Made by a program: the position numbers and the translations under genes. Shown here piece by piece: positions 27,906 to 36,849 of a stretch of DNA of 64,000 nt (the first letter of the stretch is position 1; each line of letters begins with the position of its first letter). Below the pieces are notes generated by a model. It saw nothing but the letters and a program-made list of their open reading frames with translations. It was not told the DNA's origin and ran no database searches. Location of the stretch: assembly GCF_000424545.1 (NCBI RefSeq), contig NZ_AUKC01000004.1:62001-126000 (forward strand), given 5' to 3'. The DNA is from Butyrivibrio sp. NC3005. GTDB taxonomy: Bacteria > Bacillota > Clostridia > Lachnospirales > Lachnospiraceae.

Positions 27906-28754
27906 TTACTCTATATCTATTATCACAATTTCAGGTGAACTGAAAAATCGCGGTAATGGCATTCTCTCTCGTGATAATCCCCTGCTTACCACCATCTTGG
28001 TACCATTTGAAAGAAAATACAATCCATCAACATATTCCGGAAAAAGTCCCTGATCTGGAGCAAGCACGCCATATTTGGTAAAAGGAATTCTCCATTGACC
28101 TCCATGTGCATGGCCTGCCACTACCAGATCAAAATCATATTCTTTGTATATATCAACCTTCTCCGGCCTATGTGATAAAAGAATTTTATAATTAGAAGAC
28201 TTAGGATCTGCAGCATCAAGTTGCATTCTCCATTCATCCATTGACATATACATAGGATCATCAACGCCGCATATGTCAATAGTATTGCCTTTTACAAACG
28301 TTGTTGTAAAATCCCCCTCCAGTACAACAATCCCCTTTGACCTAAGGTAATTCTTCGTTTCCCTTGATCTACCACTCCAAAGTTCGTGATTCCCTGCAAC
28401 ATAATAACAAGGATATTTGCATGCAACCTGCTCAATAAAAATCTTGGAATTGTCATCACTAAACTTGTCATCAAAAATATCTCCAGGTAGAAGAATTGCA
28501 TCAACTTTTTCTTTATCAATCAATCTTGTAAGTGTAGACTGATTTTTCCCGTAATAGCAGGAATGAAGATCAGAAACCAGTGCAAAGCGTACCGTTTTTT
28601 TAATCTTGCCTCCACTTTTTAGAACTATGTGTTCTGCTACTACCTTTTCATACCGCGCAGCCAACGCCATAAGTACAAGTGCAATCCCTCCAATAAGAAT
28701 CCTGCGACACCCTTTTTGGGTATTAGTAATCTCTAGCCTTTTTTTATTTCGCAA
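27906..28754 (-). CDS. Membrane-anchored metallophosphoesterase (YkuE-like)
   Basis: This 282-residue protein has one N-terminal membrane segment (ILIGGIALVLMALAA) and then the calcineurin-like motif series LVSDLHSCYYG, LLPGDIFDD, VAGNHELWSG, LLSHRPE and AGHAHGGQWRIP. This order matches YkuE/YaeI-type phosphodiesterases that act at or outside the membrane. The substrate is unknown. A promoter with an overlapping palindrome precedes it. Confidence 0.88.
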   Translation of the reverse strand: MRNKKRLEITNTQKGCRRILIGGIALVLMALAARYEKVVAEHIVLKSGGKIKKTVRFALVSDLHSCYYGKNQSTLTRLIDKEKVDAILLPGDIFDDKFSDDNSKIFIEQVACKYPCYYVAGNHELWSGRSRETKNYLRSKGIVVLEGDFTTTFVKGNTIDICGVDDPMYMSMDEWRMQLDAADPKSSNYKILLSHRPEKVDIYKEYDFDLVVAGHAHGGQWRIPFTKYGVLAPDQGLFPEYVDGLYFLSNGTKMVVSRGLSRERMPLPRFFSSPEIVIIDIE

Positions 28755-28793
28755 ATCAAGACCACCCCTTTTTATTTCATTTTAATTACAAGA

Positions 28794-28832
28794 AATTGTC
28801 ACAATTATCTCACATTTTTAAAAAAAGTGCAA
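28794..28832 (-). promoter_or_regulatory. Promoter and palindrome before the YkuE-like gene
   Basis: On the minus strand TTGCAC (28827-28832) and GATAAT (28804-28809) are 17 bases apart. AATTGTCACAATT (28794-28806), a 6+1+6 palindrome, overlaps the -10 box and start site. The layout suggests an operator; the regulator is unknown. Confidence 0.55.
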
Positions 28833-28888
28833 GAAACGATAGTAAATGCCTAATCTGCGAAGTTTTTGAACTAAAGAAGCAAAAAGCA

Positions 28889-30442
28889 TTACGACATCAT
28901 CTTGACATGATCAAACGCATCTACAATCTCCTTCTCTGGCTCTTTAGTAAGAAGACTTACCACGATGATAACTATAATCGCTACAAGAAATGCTGGCGCA
29001 AGCTCATATAGATTCCATACACCACCAAGTGGTCTTACAAGATATTTCCAAACAAAAACCATGACACCACCAGATACCATTCCAGCCATAGCGCCGTATT
29101 TATTAGCTCTTCTCCAATATAAAGACAAAATCATGATAGGTCCAAATACAGCTCCAAATCCTGCCCAGGCAAAAGAAACTATTCCAAATACAGAGCTATT
29201 AGGATCCCAGGCAATCACAACACCAAATATTGCCACAGCTATAAGAGTTGCTCTTGCAACAAGCATAGCAGCTGTTTCAGATAACTTAATTCCAAATGTC
29301 TCCTGAATAATATTCTCAGAAACAGATGAAGATGCTGCAATAAGCTGAGAATCGGCAGTCGACATTGTAGAAGCAAGGATTCCTGCAAGTACAAGACCAG
29401 CTACAAGAGCAAACAAAAATCCTCTCTCACTTATCTGCTGAGCCAAAATAACAATAAGAGTTTCAGCCTTGGATGCACTTGAAGGATTGTCTGCGTCAAC
29501 AAGGCTATTCAAAACACCCACCTGAGTCATTGCTCTTCCAACAACTCCCAGAAATACTGCAATTCCAAGTGAAACAACAACCCATACCGATGCTATTCTT
29601 CTTGAAAGTTTCAAATCACTTGATTTTCTAACCGCCATAAATCTCAACAAAATGTGAGGCATTCCAAAATATCCAAGCCCCCAACAAAAAGTAGTGACCT
29701 TGCTAAAAAATCCATATGGTGCAGCAGAATTTGCAACATTGTCAAAAGTTGCACTAAGATTTAGAAATCCAGGAAGTGCATCTGTATTGGAAAACACCGC
29801 TTCCATTCCCTTAGCCGATGAAATTCCATATCCAAGTACAAATAATAGTGCAAAAGACATGACTATCGATTGAATAAAGTCAGTCTTAGATGCCGCCAAA
29901 AATCCTCCAGTAGTAGTGTATCCCACAATAATCACAGCAGAAACAATCATAGCAAGCTGATAATTTACTCCGAACAATGATGAAAAAAGCTTTCCACAAG
30001 CTGAAAAACCCGATGCTGTATATGGAACAAAAAATACTAAAATAAAAAGAGCCCCTATACACAAAATAATATTACTGTCATCACGAAATCTTTTTTTGAA
30101 AAAATCCGGAATTGTAATAGCATCAAGTTTCTCAGTATAGTTACGAAGTCTTTTAGCTACAAAAAGCCAGTTTAAATAAGTTCCAACTATAAGTCCCACT
30201 GCAGTCCAGCCAGCATCAGCAATACCCGTAAGATATGCAAGCCCTGGAACACCCATTAATAGATATGAACTCATGTCAGATGCTTCCGCACTCATAGCTG
30301 TGACAAATGGACCAAGTTTTCTTCCTCCAAGATAAAAATCCTTAACATCGTTAGTATCTCTTGAACTAACAAATCCTACCATAAGCATCATGGCAAGATA
30401 TACCAGAATAGAAATGATGATACCTATTTGAGCAGTTGTCAT
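28889..30442 (-). CDS. putP: Sodium/proline symporter PutP
   Basis: This 517-residue sodium:solute symporter has about 13 hydrophobic helices. The N-terminal segment DFYLGGRKLGPFVTAMSAEASDMSS with the following LMGVPG is typical of PutP, as are GGFLAASKTDFIQ and the central LILASTMSTADSQLIAASS-like helix. It imports proline with sodium as carbon/nitrogen source or osmolyte. Length fits the family. An AGGAGAAGG site precedes the ATG and a good promoter lies upstream. Confidence 0.93.
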   Translation of the reverse strand: MTTAQIGIIISILVYLAMMLMVGFVSSRDTNDVKDFYLGGRKLGPFVTAMSAEASDMSSYLLMGVPGLAYLTGIADAGWTAVGLIVGTYLNWLFVAKRLRNYTEKLDAITIPDFFKKRFRDDSNIILCIGALFILVFFVPYTASGFSACGKLFSSLFGVNYQLAMIVSAVIIVGYTTTGGFLAASKTDFIQSIVMSFALLFVLGYGISSAKGMEAVFSNTDALPGFLNLSATFDNVANSAAPYGFFSKVTTFCWGLGYFGMPHILLRFMAVRKSSDLKLSRRIASVWVVVSLGIAVFLGVVGRAMTQVGVLNSLVDADNPSSASKAETLIVILAQQISERGFLFALVAGLVLAGILASTMSTADSQLIAASSSVSENIIQETFGIKLSETAAMLVARATLIAVAIFGVVIAWDPNSSVFGIVSFAWAGFGAVFGPIMILSLYWRRANKYGAMAGMVSGGVMVFVWKYLVRPLGGVWNLYELAPAFLVAIIVIIVVSLLTKEPEKEIVDAFDHVKMMS

Positions 30443-30489
30443 AATTCCTTCTCCTCTCTTTTCACTTTAATAGACTAATTCTTTGCTAG

Positions 30490-30517
30490 TATACCACAAT
30501 AAAGTATTAAATCAAAG
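30490..30517 (-). promoter_or_regulatory. Promoter for putP
   Basis: TTGATT (30512-30517) and TATACT (30490-30495) are 16 bases apart on the minus strand, with an extended TGG just before the -10 box. It lies about 50 bases before the putP ATG. Confidence 0.65.
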
Positions 30518-30520
30518 TAA

Positions 30521-30565
30521 AAAACGGCATCTCCCACAACTACTGTCACAAGAAACACCGCTCTA
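30521..30565 (-). terminator. Likely terminator after the GNAT gene
   Basis: On the minus strand CGGTGTTTC and GAGATGCCG form a nine-pair stem with three wobble pairs, and a T6 run follows. It lies about 40 bases past the GNAT stop and just upstream of the putP promoter. Boundaries are approximate. Confidence 0.5.
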
Positions 30566-30601
30566 TTTGCCAATATTATATTTTTACATAAGTTAACAAA
30601 T

Positions 30602-31279
30602 CTATTTCCACATCCACATGATAAGATTATCAGATTTCGACAACCCCAGTTTTTTCTGAAGGCATATTGAAGCCGTATTATCTTCTACAATCTGAGCAAA
30701 TGGAATAAACCCCTTTGATATAGTGCGTCTAATCATTTCCTTTTCCAGCTCCTGACCATAACCACACCTTCTATAATCAGATAAAACCTGTAGCATTCCC
30801 ATACTACCTTCTTGGTGTTCTCCGATAAACCCCACAGCCTTACCATCTTTGTAACCGATAATAATATTCTTTCTTTCAATAGCCTTTTTTATATCTTCCT
30901 CGCTTATATGATTATACTCGGAAATGATAAAAGAAAAATCATCAAGTGTAGCTTCTCGAAAAGATAATTCACCATCCAGCAAAGGAACACCTTTTTGAAG
31001 ATATGCTACCTGATAACAATTCATTTTCCCTGTAAACTTGTATTTATCATAAATAAGATTGCCTAATTTCAAGTTTGAAGTTAGGACAAGAAAAATATCT
31101 GACATATCTATTTTATCTAATTCTTCCAAACCTTCATGAGCATCATCACAAGCAATCATTAAAGTTTTACTGCGCTCATCAAATACGATAAGTTCTTTTT
31201 CAGTATTAACTATAATCCTGCCTGTTCCGCGATCAATAACATGTTTGAAATTTAAATTCTCAATTAAATTAATATCCAT
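30602..31279 (-). CDS. GNAT-family N-acetyltransferase
   Basis: This 225-residue protein has a GNAT domain in its C-terminal half. LSFREATLDDFSFI opens it, IIGYKDGKAVGFIGEH and MLQVLSDYRRCGYGQELEKEM form the acetyl-CoA loop (RxxGxG-like), and NTASICLQKKLGLSKSDNLIMWMW ends it. The N-terminal 100 residues are a family-specific extension. The acceptor is unknown. The start codon overlaps the upstream lipoprotein stop by one base. Confidence 0.85.
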   Translation of the reverse strand: MDINLIENLNFKHVIDRGTGRIIVNTEKELIVFDERSKTLMIACDDAHEGLEELDKIDMSDIFLVLTSNLKLGNLIYDKYKFTGKMNCYQVAYLQKGVPLLDGELSFREATLDDFSFIISEYNHISEEDIKKAIERKNIIIGYKDGKAVGFIGEHQEGSMGMLQVLSDYRRCGYGQELEKEMIRRTISKGFIPFAQIVEDNTASICLQKKLGLSKSDNLIMWMWK

Positions 31280-31884
31280 TACAAATAATCCCTTACATTA
31301 AGAGTTTCACCGCTACGCGTTTCTTCATCTATTATTCCTGGAACAAGCTCAGTTACATATGCATCACCAGTAACAGGATCTATATAATAACGAATCTGAG
31401 CAGCCGTGTATGACCTGAAATAAACAACTATCTGACCAGATTCATTAGTTGATACATCCCATTCAATAGTGTATTCTCCAGATTTTTCCATATTTTCAAG
31501 TTCTGGATTATTCTTGTAATTATACTTTTTTATAGCAAGAAGAGCTTGCTCATTTGTAAGCTTATTATTAACATCGGAACTTTTCTCAGTATTATTAGTA
31601 TCAGAACTGTTTTCGTTATCCTTAGAAGAAGTATTTTCTTCTTTTTGAGACATTTGATTTGATACTGATGTTTCCCCTGACTGCGCGGTTTTATCTTCTT
31701 TTACCGTTTGTTCTGACGATGATACTTGTTCTGAATCTTTTGCTTTTTTTACTTGGTCTGATTTTTCTGTTTCTACTGACAAAACTGTTTGTCCTGTAAC
31801 TCCTACATCAACCTTTGGAGTACTGCACGCTAATGCATTGATAGAAAACAATGCTACTAATGCTAAAAAAACTCTTTTTTTCAT
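31279..31884 (-). CDS. Ser/Glu-rich lipoprotein
   Basis: This 201-residue protein has the signal MKKRVFLALVALFSINALAC with the lipobox Cys at position 20. About 85 residues of Ser/Thr/Lys/Glu-rich linker follow, then a C-terminal domain of about 80 residues with YYIDPVTGDAYVTELVPG that resembles a PepSY-like or small beta fold. Function unknown. It is coupled to the GNAT gene, which suggests a shared transcript rather than a shared job. Confidence 0.75.
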   Translation of the reverse strand: MKKRVFLALVALFSINALACSTPKVDVGVTGQTVLSVETEKSDQVKKAKDSEQVSSSEQTVKEDKTAQSGETSVSNQMSQKEENTSSKDNENSSDTNNTEKSSDVNNKLTNEQALLAIKKYNYKNNPELENMEKSGEYTIEWDVSTNESGQIVVYFRSYTAAQIRYYIDPVTGDAYVTELVPGIIDEETRSGETLNVRDYL

Positions 31885-32020
31885 CTTATTATCCCGTTTT
31901 TCTAAAAAACATTCTACTGATATTCATAATTTTCATCCACACAGATGTTTTATCAGTGAAAGCCTCACATATAAAATATTACGAATTAACTCCTCCTAAC
32001 AAGTTTATAACATCTTACAC

Positions 32021-32086
32021 AAAAAAACATCCCCCCTTGTTTTGTATTGCTTTATAAATCAATACTTTTTTACAAAGAAGGATGTT
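32021..32086 (-). terminator. Terminator after the ABC exporter pair
   Basis: Three nested pairings (AACATCC/GGATGTT, TTGT/ACAA, GTATTG/CAATAC) form a long interrupted stem, followed on the minus strand by a T7 run. It lies about 50 bases past the second exporter gene and ahead of the lipoprotein gene. Confidence 0.75.
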
Positions 32087-32134
32087 CTTTAATTTGAATT
32101 CTCGCCAGGATTATGGCTAATCATCAGCTTGAAT

Positions 32135-33874
32135 TCAAGCAATCTTCCATTTTTCTGATTGAAGCTGTACAGAGATCATATGCTTATATATTCCATCTGT
32201 CTCTTTTAGTTTTGCCGGTGTGTCAGATTCGGCAACTGTGCCGTCTTTTAGCACTACAATCTTATCAGCACCATCAACTGTACGCATTCTATGTGCGATT
32301 ATCAGAACTGTCTTATCTTTTATCAAATCGCTTATTGCTTCCTGAATCAGTGATTCGTTATCAACATCAAGAGATGCTGTGGCTTCATCCATAAGAATTA
32401 TTGGAGCATTCTTAAGGAAAGCTCTGGCAATTGATATTCTCTGTCTTTCACCACCTGAAAGTTCTGATCCGTTCTCGCCTATAAGTGTATTATATCCTTC
32501 AGGAAGTCTATTAATAAACTCATCACAGTGAGCAAGCTTTGCAGCAGATATTACTTCCTCATCTGTAGCCTCTTTTCTACCTATTCTGATGTTCTCAAGA
32601 ACTGAGTTATTAAACAAAGTTACATCCTGGAAAACAATAGAATACATGGACAGAAGCATCTCAGGATCAATTTTGGATATATCCATTCCACCAACTGTAA
32701 TAAGCCCTTCATCAATATCCCAAAATCTGGCAGCAAGCCTTGAAACCGTGGTCTTACCACCACCAGAAGGTCCAATCAAAGCTGTAACCTCGCCCTGTTT
32801 TGCTACAAAGCTGACGTCTTTAAGAACAGTTTCACCGCTCACATAAGAGAACTTAACATTTTTGAACTCAATATCATATCCATTGTTAGTCAAAGTCTGT
32901 GTTCCTGTCTGCTCACTGTGTGAAAGAATCTCATCCATTCTCTCGCACTGAGTATCAGTAATTATAAGCGCTGAGAAATTCTGAAGTGCAATCTGTAATG
33001 GTTCATACATTCTTGATACTACAAGAAGATACATGAAAAAAGTTATAACATTTATCTCATTTTTCATCAAAAGAGTTGAACCTGTTACTGCAACAGTACC
33101 AATTCCAAATTTAAGAATCATCTGGGCACTGCTTACAAAAACAGCATTTAGAAGTTCAGCAGAAACACTATGATTCTCAACTGCCTTGATTTTCTTATTA
33201 AGTTCCTCCATATAAGTATCCTGCGCATTGTAAGACTTTAAATCTCTCAAAGTTTCTAGCGCTTCCTGGATACCATCACTGCAGGCAATTCTATATTTAT
33301 TGCCTTTTCTGTTAATTGCATGAATAATATTTTTAGATGAAAAAACTATAAAAAAAGCTACCGGGAGCACCCATACTGCTGCAAGAGCCATTCTAACATC
33401 GTAGAAAAAAAGACTAATCACTACAAGTGTTGTAGAAATAAATGCACCTACAAGTTCAGGAAGCCAGTGAGATGAAGCTGTTTCAATAGTCGCACAGTCT
33501 GACATAATGGTACTTGTAAGATCTGCGAGATCTTTTTTTCCAAAAAATGAAAGAGGAATTTTACGAAGCTTTTCTGCGAGGCAGCGTCTTCTTACACCGC
33601 TTTCAATATATGTAGAAAAGAATGTTGCGTTATACTGCAAAAACTCAGTAAACGCAAGAAGTGCAAGACATATGATAGTGCCTGCAATGTATAGTATTGT
33701 ATGCTTATGCGGTATTTTTCCATTTAATAAATCACCTGTCAGCATGAATAACAATCCAACCGGCAGCATTTGAGCCAAATTTGCCAGTGTACAGGCTGCA
33801 AAAGCCTTGAACATATCTTTTGCACCTTGCTCTGAAAGCGCGTATTTATGCTGTAATTTTTCTTTTAATTTCAT
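32135..33874 (-). CDS. ABC exporter, ATPase-permease half (consensus site)
   Basis: This 579-residue half-transporter has six membrane helices, then an ATPase domain with Walker A GPSGGGKTT, signature LSGGERQRISIARA and Walker B IILMDEATASLD. All catalytic residues look intact. It overlaps the upstream half (33871-35649) by four bases, forming a heterodimeric type IV ABC exporter of the drug/peptide/lipid type. The substrate is unknown. Confidence 0.92.
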   Translation of the reverse strand: MKLKEKLQHKYALSEQGAKDMFKAFAACTLANLAQMLPVGLLFMLTGDLLNGKIPHKHTILYIAGTIICLALLAFTEFLQYNATFFSTYIESGVRRRCLAEKLRKIPLSFFGKKDLADLTSTIMSDCATIETASSHWLPELVGAFISTTLVVISLFFYDVRMALAAVWVLPVAFFIVFSSKNIIHAINRKGNKYRIACSDGIQEALETLRDLKSYNAQDTYMEELNKKIKAVENHSVSAELLNAVFVSSAQMILKFGIGTVAVTGSTLLMKNEINVITFFMYLLVVSRMYEPLQIALQNFSALIITDTQCERMDEILSHSEQTGTQTLTNNGYDIEFKNVKFSYVSGETVLKDVSFVAKQGEVTALIGPSGGGKTTVSRLAARFWDIDEGLITVGGMDISKIDPEMLLSMYSIVFQDVTLFNNSVLENIRIGRKEATDEEVISAAKLAHCDEFINRLPEGYNTLIGENGSELSGGERQRISIARAFLKNAPIILMDEATASLDVDNESLIQEAISDLIKDKTVLIIAHRMRTVDGADKIVVLKDGTVAESDTPAKLKETDGIYKHMISVQLQSEKWKIA

Positions 33875-35649
33875 GCACTTTTACCTACTTTCCAATTAAC
33901 AGATTTCTGATATTCATTCCACATATGACTATAAATTCCGTCTTGAGTAAGCAGAGTCTGATGTTTTCCAGACTCAACTATCTTTCCATCACACAAAACA
34001 TATATCTTATCAGTATCAACAACAGTAGATAAACGATGAGCAATCATGATTACCGTCTTATCTTTTGACAGGTTTTCAAAAGCTTTTTGAACCTTTGCTT
34101 CATTATCAGGATCAGCAAACGCAGTCGCTTCGTCCAGAATAAGGATAGGCGCATTTTTGAGGAACGCTCTTGCAATAGAAATTCTCTGTGCTTCACCACT
34201 TGATACGTAAGTCCCTTTGCTTCCTATTATTGTATTGGCACCATTTGGAAGTTTCTGGATAATATCCCAGCACATAGCATCTTTTAAAGCCTTTATAACT
34301 TCTTCATCTGTAGCTTCTGGTCTACCCATTCTGACATTCTCTAGTATTGACATCTTTAATAGCTTACTATCCTGGAATACATAAGATACAGTCTTCATAA
34401 GTTCTGAAGACGATATATCTTTAACATCAACTCCGCCAATTTTGATACTACCCTCTTTTACATCCCAAAATCTCGTAATAAGGGATGTAAGTGTTGTCTT
34501 ACCACCTCCGGAAGGGCCAACGAAAGCTACATGTTCTCCAGGCTTTATTTCAAGTGACACACCATCGAGCGCATTTTTCTTTTTCTCATCATATGAAAAA
34601 GAAGCATTTTCAATAACTATTCCACTATTATTAGGTTTTTTAGGATTTTTTGCCTCTTTAAGTGGCTCAACATTTAGCAAAACATCCATTCTGTTAAGGG
34701 CATCTTTAACCAGCATCTGACTTTCGCCTGCATATGCGATTTTCATTAAAGTGACCGTCAGAATAGGTGTAATAATAATGTAGAAAAGAATATTGTAAAG
34801 AAATTCGTTCTCAACACCGTTTTTTGTAAAAAAGAATCCACAGGCAACAAGAGCTGCAAACACACCATTGGCAGCAGTAGTAAAACCTACCATAGGCATT
34901 CTCATTGTTATTGTATAAGCAATAGTCCATTTTTCATACTTATCTATTGCATTCTTGAACCTTTTAAAAGAAAAAACAGACTGACCAAAAGTCTTTACTA
35001 CCGGAATTCCTCTTACATATTCAACCGCCTCAGAAGACATTTCATCAAGAGCATTCTGGTACTCTTTCATATCAGCCTGCATCTTAGATCCCATCATGCC
35101 GCCCATCATCAAAAATGCAATAACAGCAGGAATAAGGCATATAAGACCTATTCTCCAATCGAAAATAAAAAGCATCGCAAGAAGTCCTACAGGAGTTGCA
35201 AAACTTACTGCTTTGTCAGGAAGACTATGTGCAAGATAAGTTTCTGTTGCAGCACTTGACTCTGTAACTATCTTTCTTATTTTGCCGCTTCCCTCTGTTT
35301 CAATGTATCCCATAGGCAGCTTCATTATATGCTGCATCATAGCTGTTCTCAAATTAGCCTGAACTCTAAATGCTGCCAAATGAGAACACATAAGTGCTGC
35401 AATATAGATAACCATCGCCAAAAGACTCATACCTACAGCGGACCATCCATAGGACACAATATGCGTTGCTTTACTAAAATCCGTTCTTACTTCGACTACT
35501 TCTTTGATAATGCGCCATATAAAATAAAATGGCGCAAGCGCAATAAATGCACTAATCGTAGCAAGAATCCATGAACAATAAGTAAAATACTTATACCTTG
35601 AAGCATATTCCATCAGCCTTGCCACATCACTTTTTTTCTTTTCTCCCAT
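33871..35649 (-). CDS. ABC exporter, ATPase-permease half (degenerate signature)
   Basis: This 592-residue half-transporter has Walker A GPSGGGKTT and Walker B ILILDEATAF, but its signature is VSSGEAQRISIARA in place of LSGGQ. Such asymmetry is usual in heterodimeric exporters, where one ATP site is weak. It forms the complex with the gene downstream (ATGA overlap). Its promoter carries a GTTAG...CTAAC palindrome just after the -10 box, typical of MarR/TetR-type repression, though no regulator gene is adjacent. Confidence 0.92.
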   Translation of the reverse strand: MGEKKKSDVARLMEYASRYKYFTYCSWILATISAFIALAPFYFIWRIIKEVVEVRTDFSKATHIVSYGWSAVGMSLLAMVIYIAALMCSHLAAFRVQANLRTAMMQHIMKLPMGYIETEGSGKIRKIVTESSAATETYLAHSLPDKAVSFATPVGLLAMLFIFDWRIGLICLIPAVIAFLMMGGMMGSKMQADMKEYQNALDEMSSEAVEYVRGIPVVKTFGQSVFSFKRFKNAIDKYEKWTIAYTITMRMPMVGFTTAANGVFAALVACGFFFTKNGVENEFLYNILFYIIITPILTVTLMKIAYAGESQMLVKDALNRMDVLLNVEPLKEAKNPKKPNNSGIVIENASFSYDEKKKNALDGVSLEIKPGEHVAFVGPSGGGKTTLTSLITRFWDVKEGSIKIGGVDVKDISSSELMKTVSYVFQDSKLLKMSILENVRMGRPEATDEEVIKALKDAMCWDIIQKLPNGANTIIGSKGTYVSSGEAQRISIARAFLKNAPILILDEATAFADPDNEAKVQKAFENLSKDKTVIMIAHRLSTVVDTDKIYVLCDGKIVESGKHQTLLTQDGIYSHMWNEYQKSVNWKVGKSA

Positions 35650-35753
35650 GTTATTGTCTCCATCTGTAATTTATGTTTTTGTTTTTTCACAATTTGCCAA
35701 AAACATAGACTTGAATAGAAAATATTATCCCAGCTTAGGATATTCTAATCTTT

Positions 35754-35769
35754 GTTAGCGCGCACTAAC
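35754..35769. promoter_or_regulatory. GTTAG-CTAAC operator of the ABC exporter
   Basis: GTTAGCGCGCACTAAC pairs at seven of eight positions on each side. It lies about 12 bases downstream of the -10 box of the exporter promoter, a placement expected for a repressor site. Sites of this form are often used by MarR-family regulators of ABC exporters; the protein is not in the window. Confidence 0.6.
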
Positions 35770-35780
35770 TCTCATTTAGA

Positions 35781-35809
35781 ATTATATTGCACCTATGAGT
35801 TTTTTTCAA
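35781..35809 (-). promoter_or_regulatory. Sigma-A promoter for the ABC exporter pair
   Basis: TTGAAA (35804-35809) and TATAAT (35781-35786) are exactly 17 bases apart on the minus strand. The leader to the first gene is about 125 bases. Confidence 0.8.
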
Positions 35810-35813
35810 CGAA

Positions 35814-35845
35814 AAAATAAAAGCCGCTTACGCGACTTTTATTTT
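35814..35845 (-). terminator. Terminator overlapping the end of the nuclease-tail gene
   Basis: AAAATAAAAGCCGC and GCGACTTTTATTTT form a 14-base stem with one mismatch and a four-base loop. It includes the last codons of the gene at 35839 and separates that gene from the exporter promoter. Confidence 0.75.
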
Positions 35846-36825
35846 AAAGATACAGTATTACCTTCAATAACAATATTATCTAATAATGCCAAAGCTTCAT
35901 CTAGCTTTGCACTTATAGTTTTACCCATGCGTGAAAAGCCAAGCTGATTTGCAACTGTCTTATATAACCCGTCTCTATCAGCTGAATAATTCTGCTTCAA
36001 AACTGTAATTAAACCTGCTGCCAATTCCTCAGCTGATATGTATTTTATATCTCGCTTATGACCTGGTATACGAAGTTCAAATTCTTTTTGCTCTATTAAA
36101 TACAAAAAGCCATTTTGCCTTCTTATTCCCATTCGTTCACATCCACGCATTTCTGTATTAAACTGACGTTTAAATGCGCTTGAAACCTTTTCTTGACCAT
36201 ACTTAAAACAAATCTGTTTTAACAAATATTCCTCTGATACAGGCGCTTCTTTTTCCATAATAGCTTTTACAAAGCTCTGCGTGGTCGAATGAGTATAATA
36301 AAGTTCATCTACATCAGCATCTTGATATATTGGAAAAGAAAGTTTTTCCTTAAAAATTGTTTGAGTAAATGTAGTTACATTATCCTCTTCCTCTTTACTT
36401 TTTCCATCTTCGCAATATTCATTATTTGCATTTTTCTCAGAATTAATTGCCTGAATACAAGCCTTTAACAAGTTTTCCTTTTCAATTTGATTATTCCTAA
36501 ACCAATCAGTAGACCAGATACGATAGAATTTCCATCCCATGTTTTCTAGAATTTCCTGACGAAGTCTGTCTCTATCACGAGCATTCTTTGAAGAATGATA
36601 AGTTGCACCATCACATTCAATCGCAAGAACATATTCCGAACTATCAGTTTTCTTAAGAGCTAAATCAATCCTAAATCCGCTACAGCCAACCTGAGTATCT
36701 ACTGTAAAGCCATGATCCCGCAAGTAATCGCATACTTCCATCTCAAATTCAGAATCAAATTGATCAAAAGAATTTACAGAAATTGATCTATCAAGAGCAA
36801 TCTCACCATGCTCTGCATAATCCAA
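35839..36825 (-). CDS. C-terminal piece of the helicase-nuclease (Vsr/DUF559-like plus DUF3320-like)
   Basis: This segment carries a restriction-endonuclease-like domain, FEMEVCDYLRDHGFTVDTQVG then FRIDLAL and LAIECDGATYH, matching the D-(E)xK core of Vsr/DUF559-type nucleases. GWKFYRIWSTDWFRN follows, then a DUF3320-like C-terminal domain. Its only start is a TTG without a good ribosome site. It is in the same frame as the helicase upstream, and translating the eight intervening codons past the TAA gives the expected link (GTRLLREY then LDYAEHG). It is therefore almost certainly the tail of one original gene of about 1547 codons. Confidence 0.85.
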   Translation of the reverse strand: MDYAEHGEIALDRSISVNSFDQFDSEFEMEVCDYLRDHGFTVDTQVGCSGFRIDLALKKTDSSEYVLAIECDGATYHSSKNARDRDRLRQEILENMGWKFYRIWSTDWFRNNQIEKENLLKACIQAINSEKNANNEYCEDGKSKEEEDNVTTFTQTIFKEKLSFPIYQDADVDELYYTHSTTQSFVKAIMEKEAPVSEEYLLKQICFKYGQEKVSSAFKRQFNTEMRGCERMGIRRQNGFLYLIEQKEFELRIPGHKRDIKYISAEELAAGLITVLKQNYSADRDGLYKTVANQLGFSRMGKTISAKLDEALALLDNIVIEGNTVSLK

Positions 36826-36849
36826 ATACTCTCTAAGAAGCCTTGTTCC

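Noticed and set aside
32113-32394. Plus-strand frames opposite the ABC exporter genes
   Set aside because: They run antisense to conserved ATPase motifs and lack ribosome sites; shadows of the real genes.
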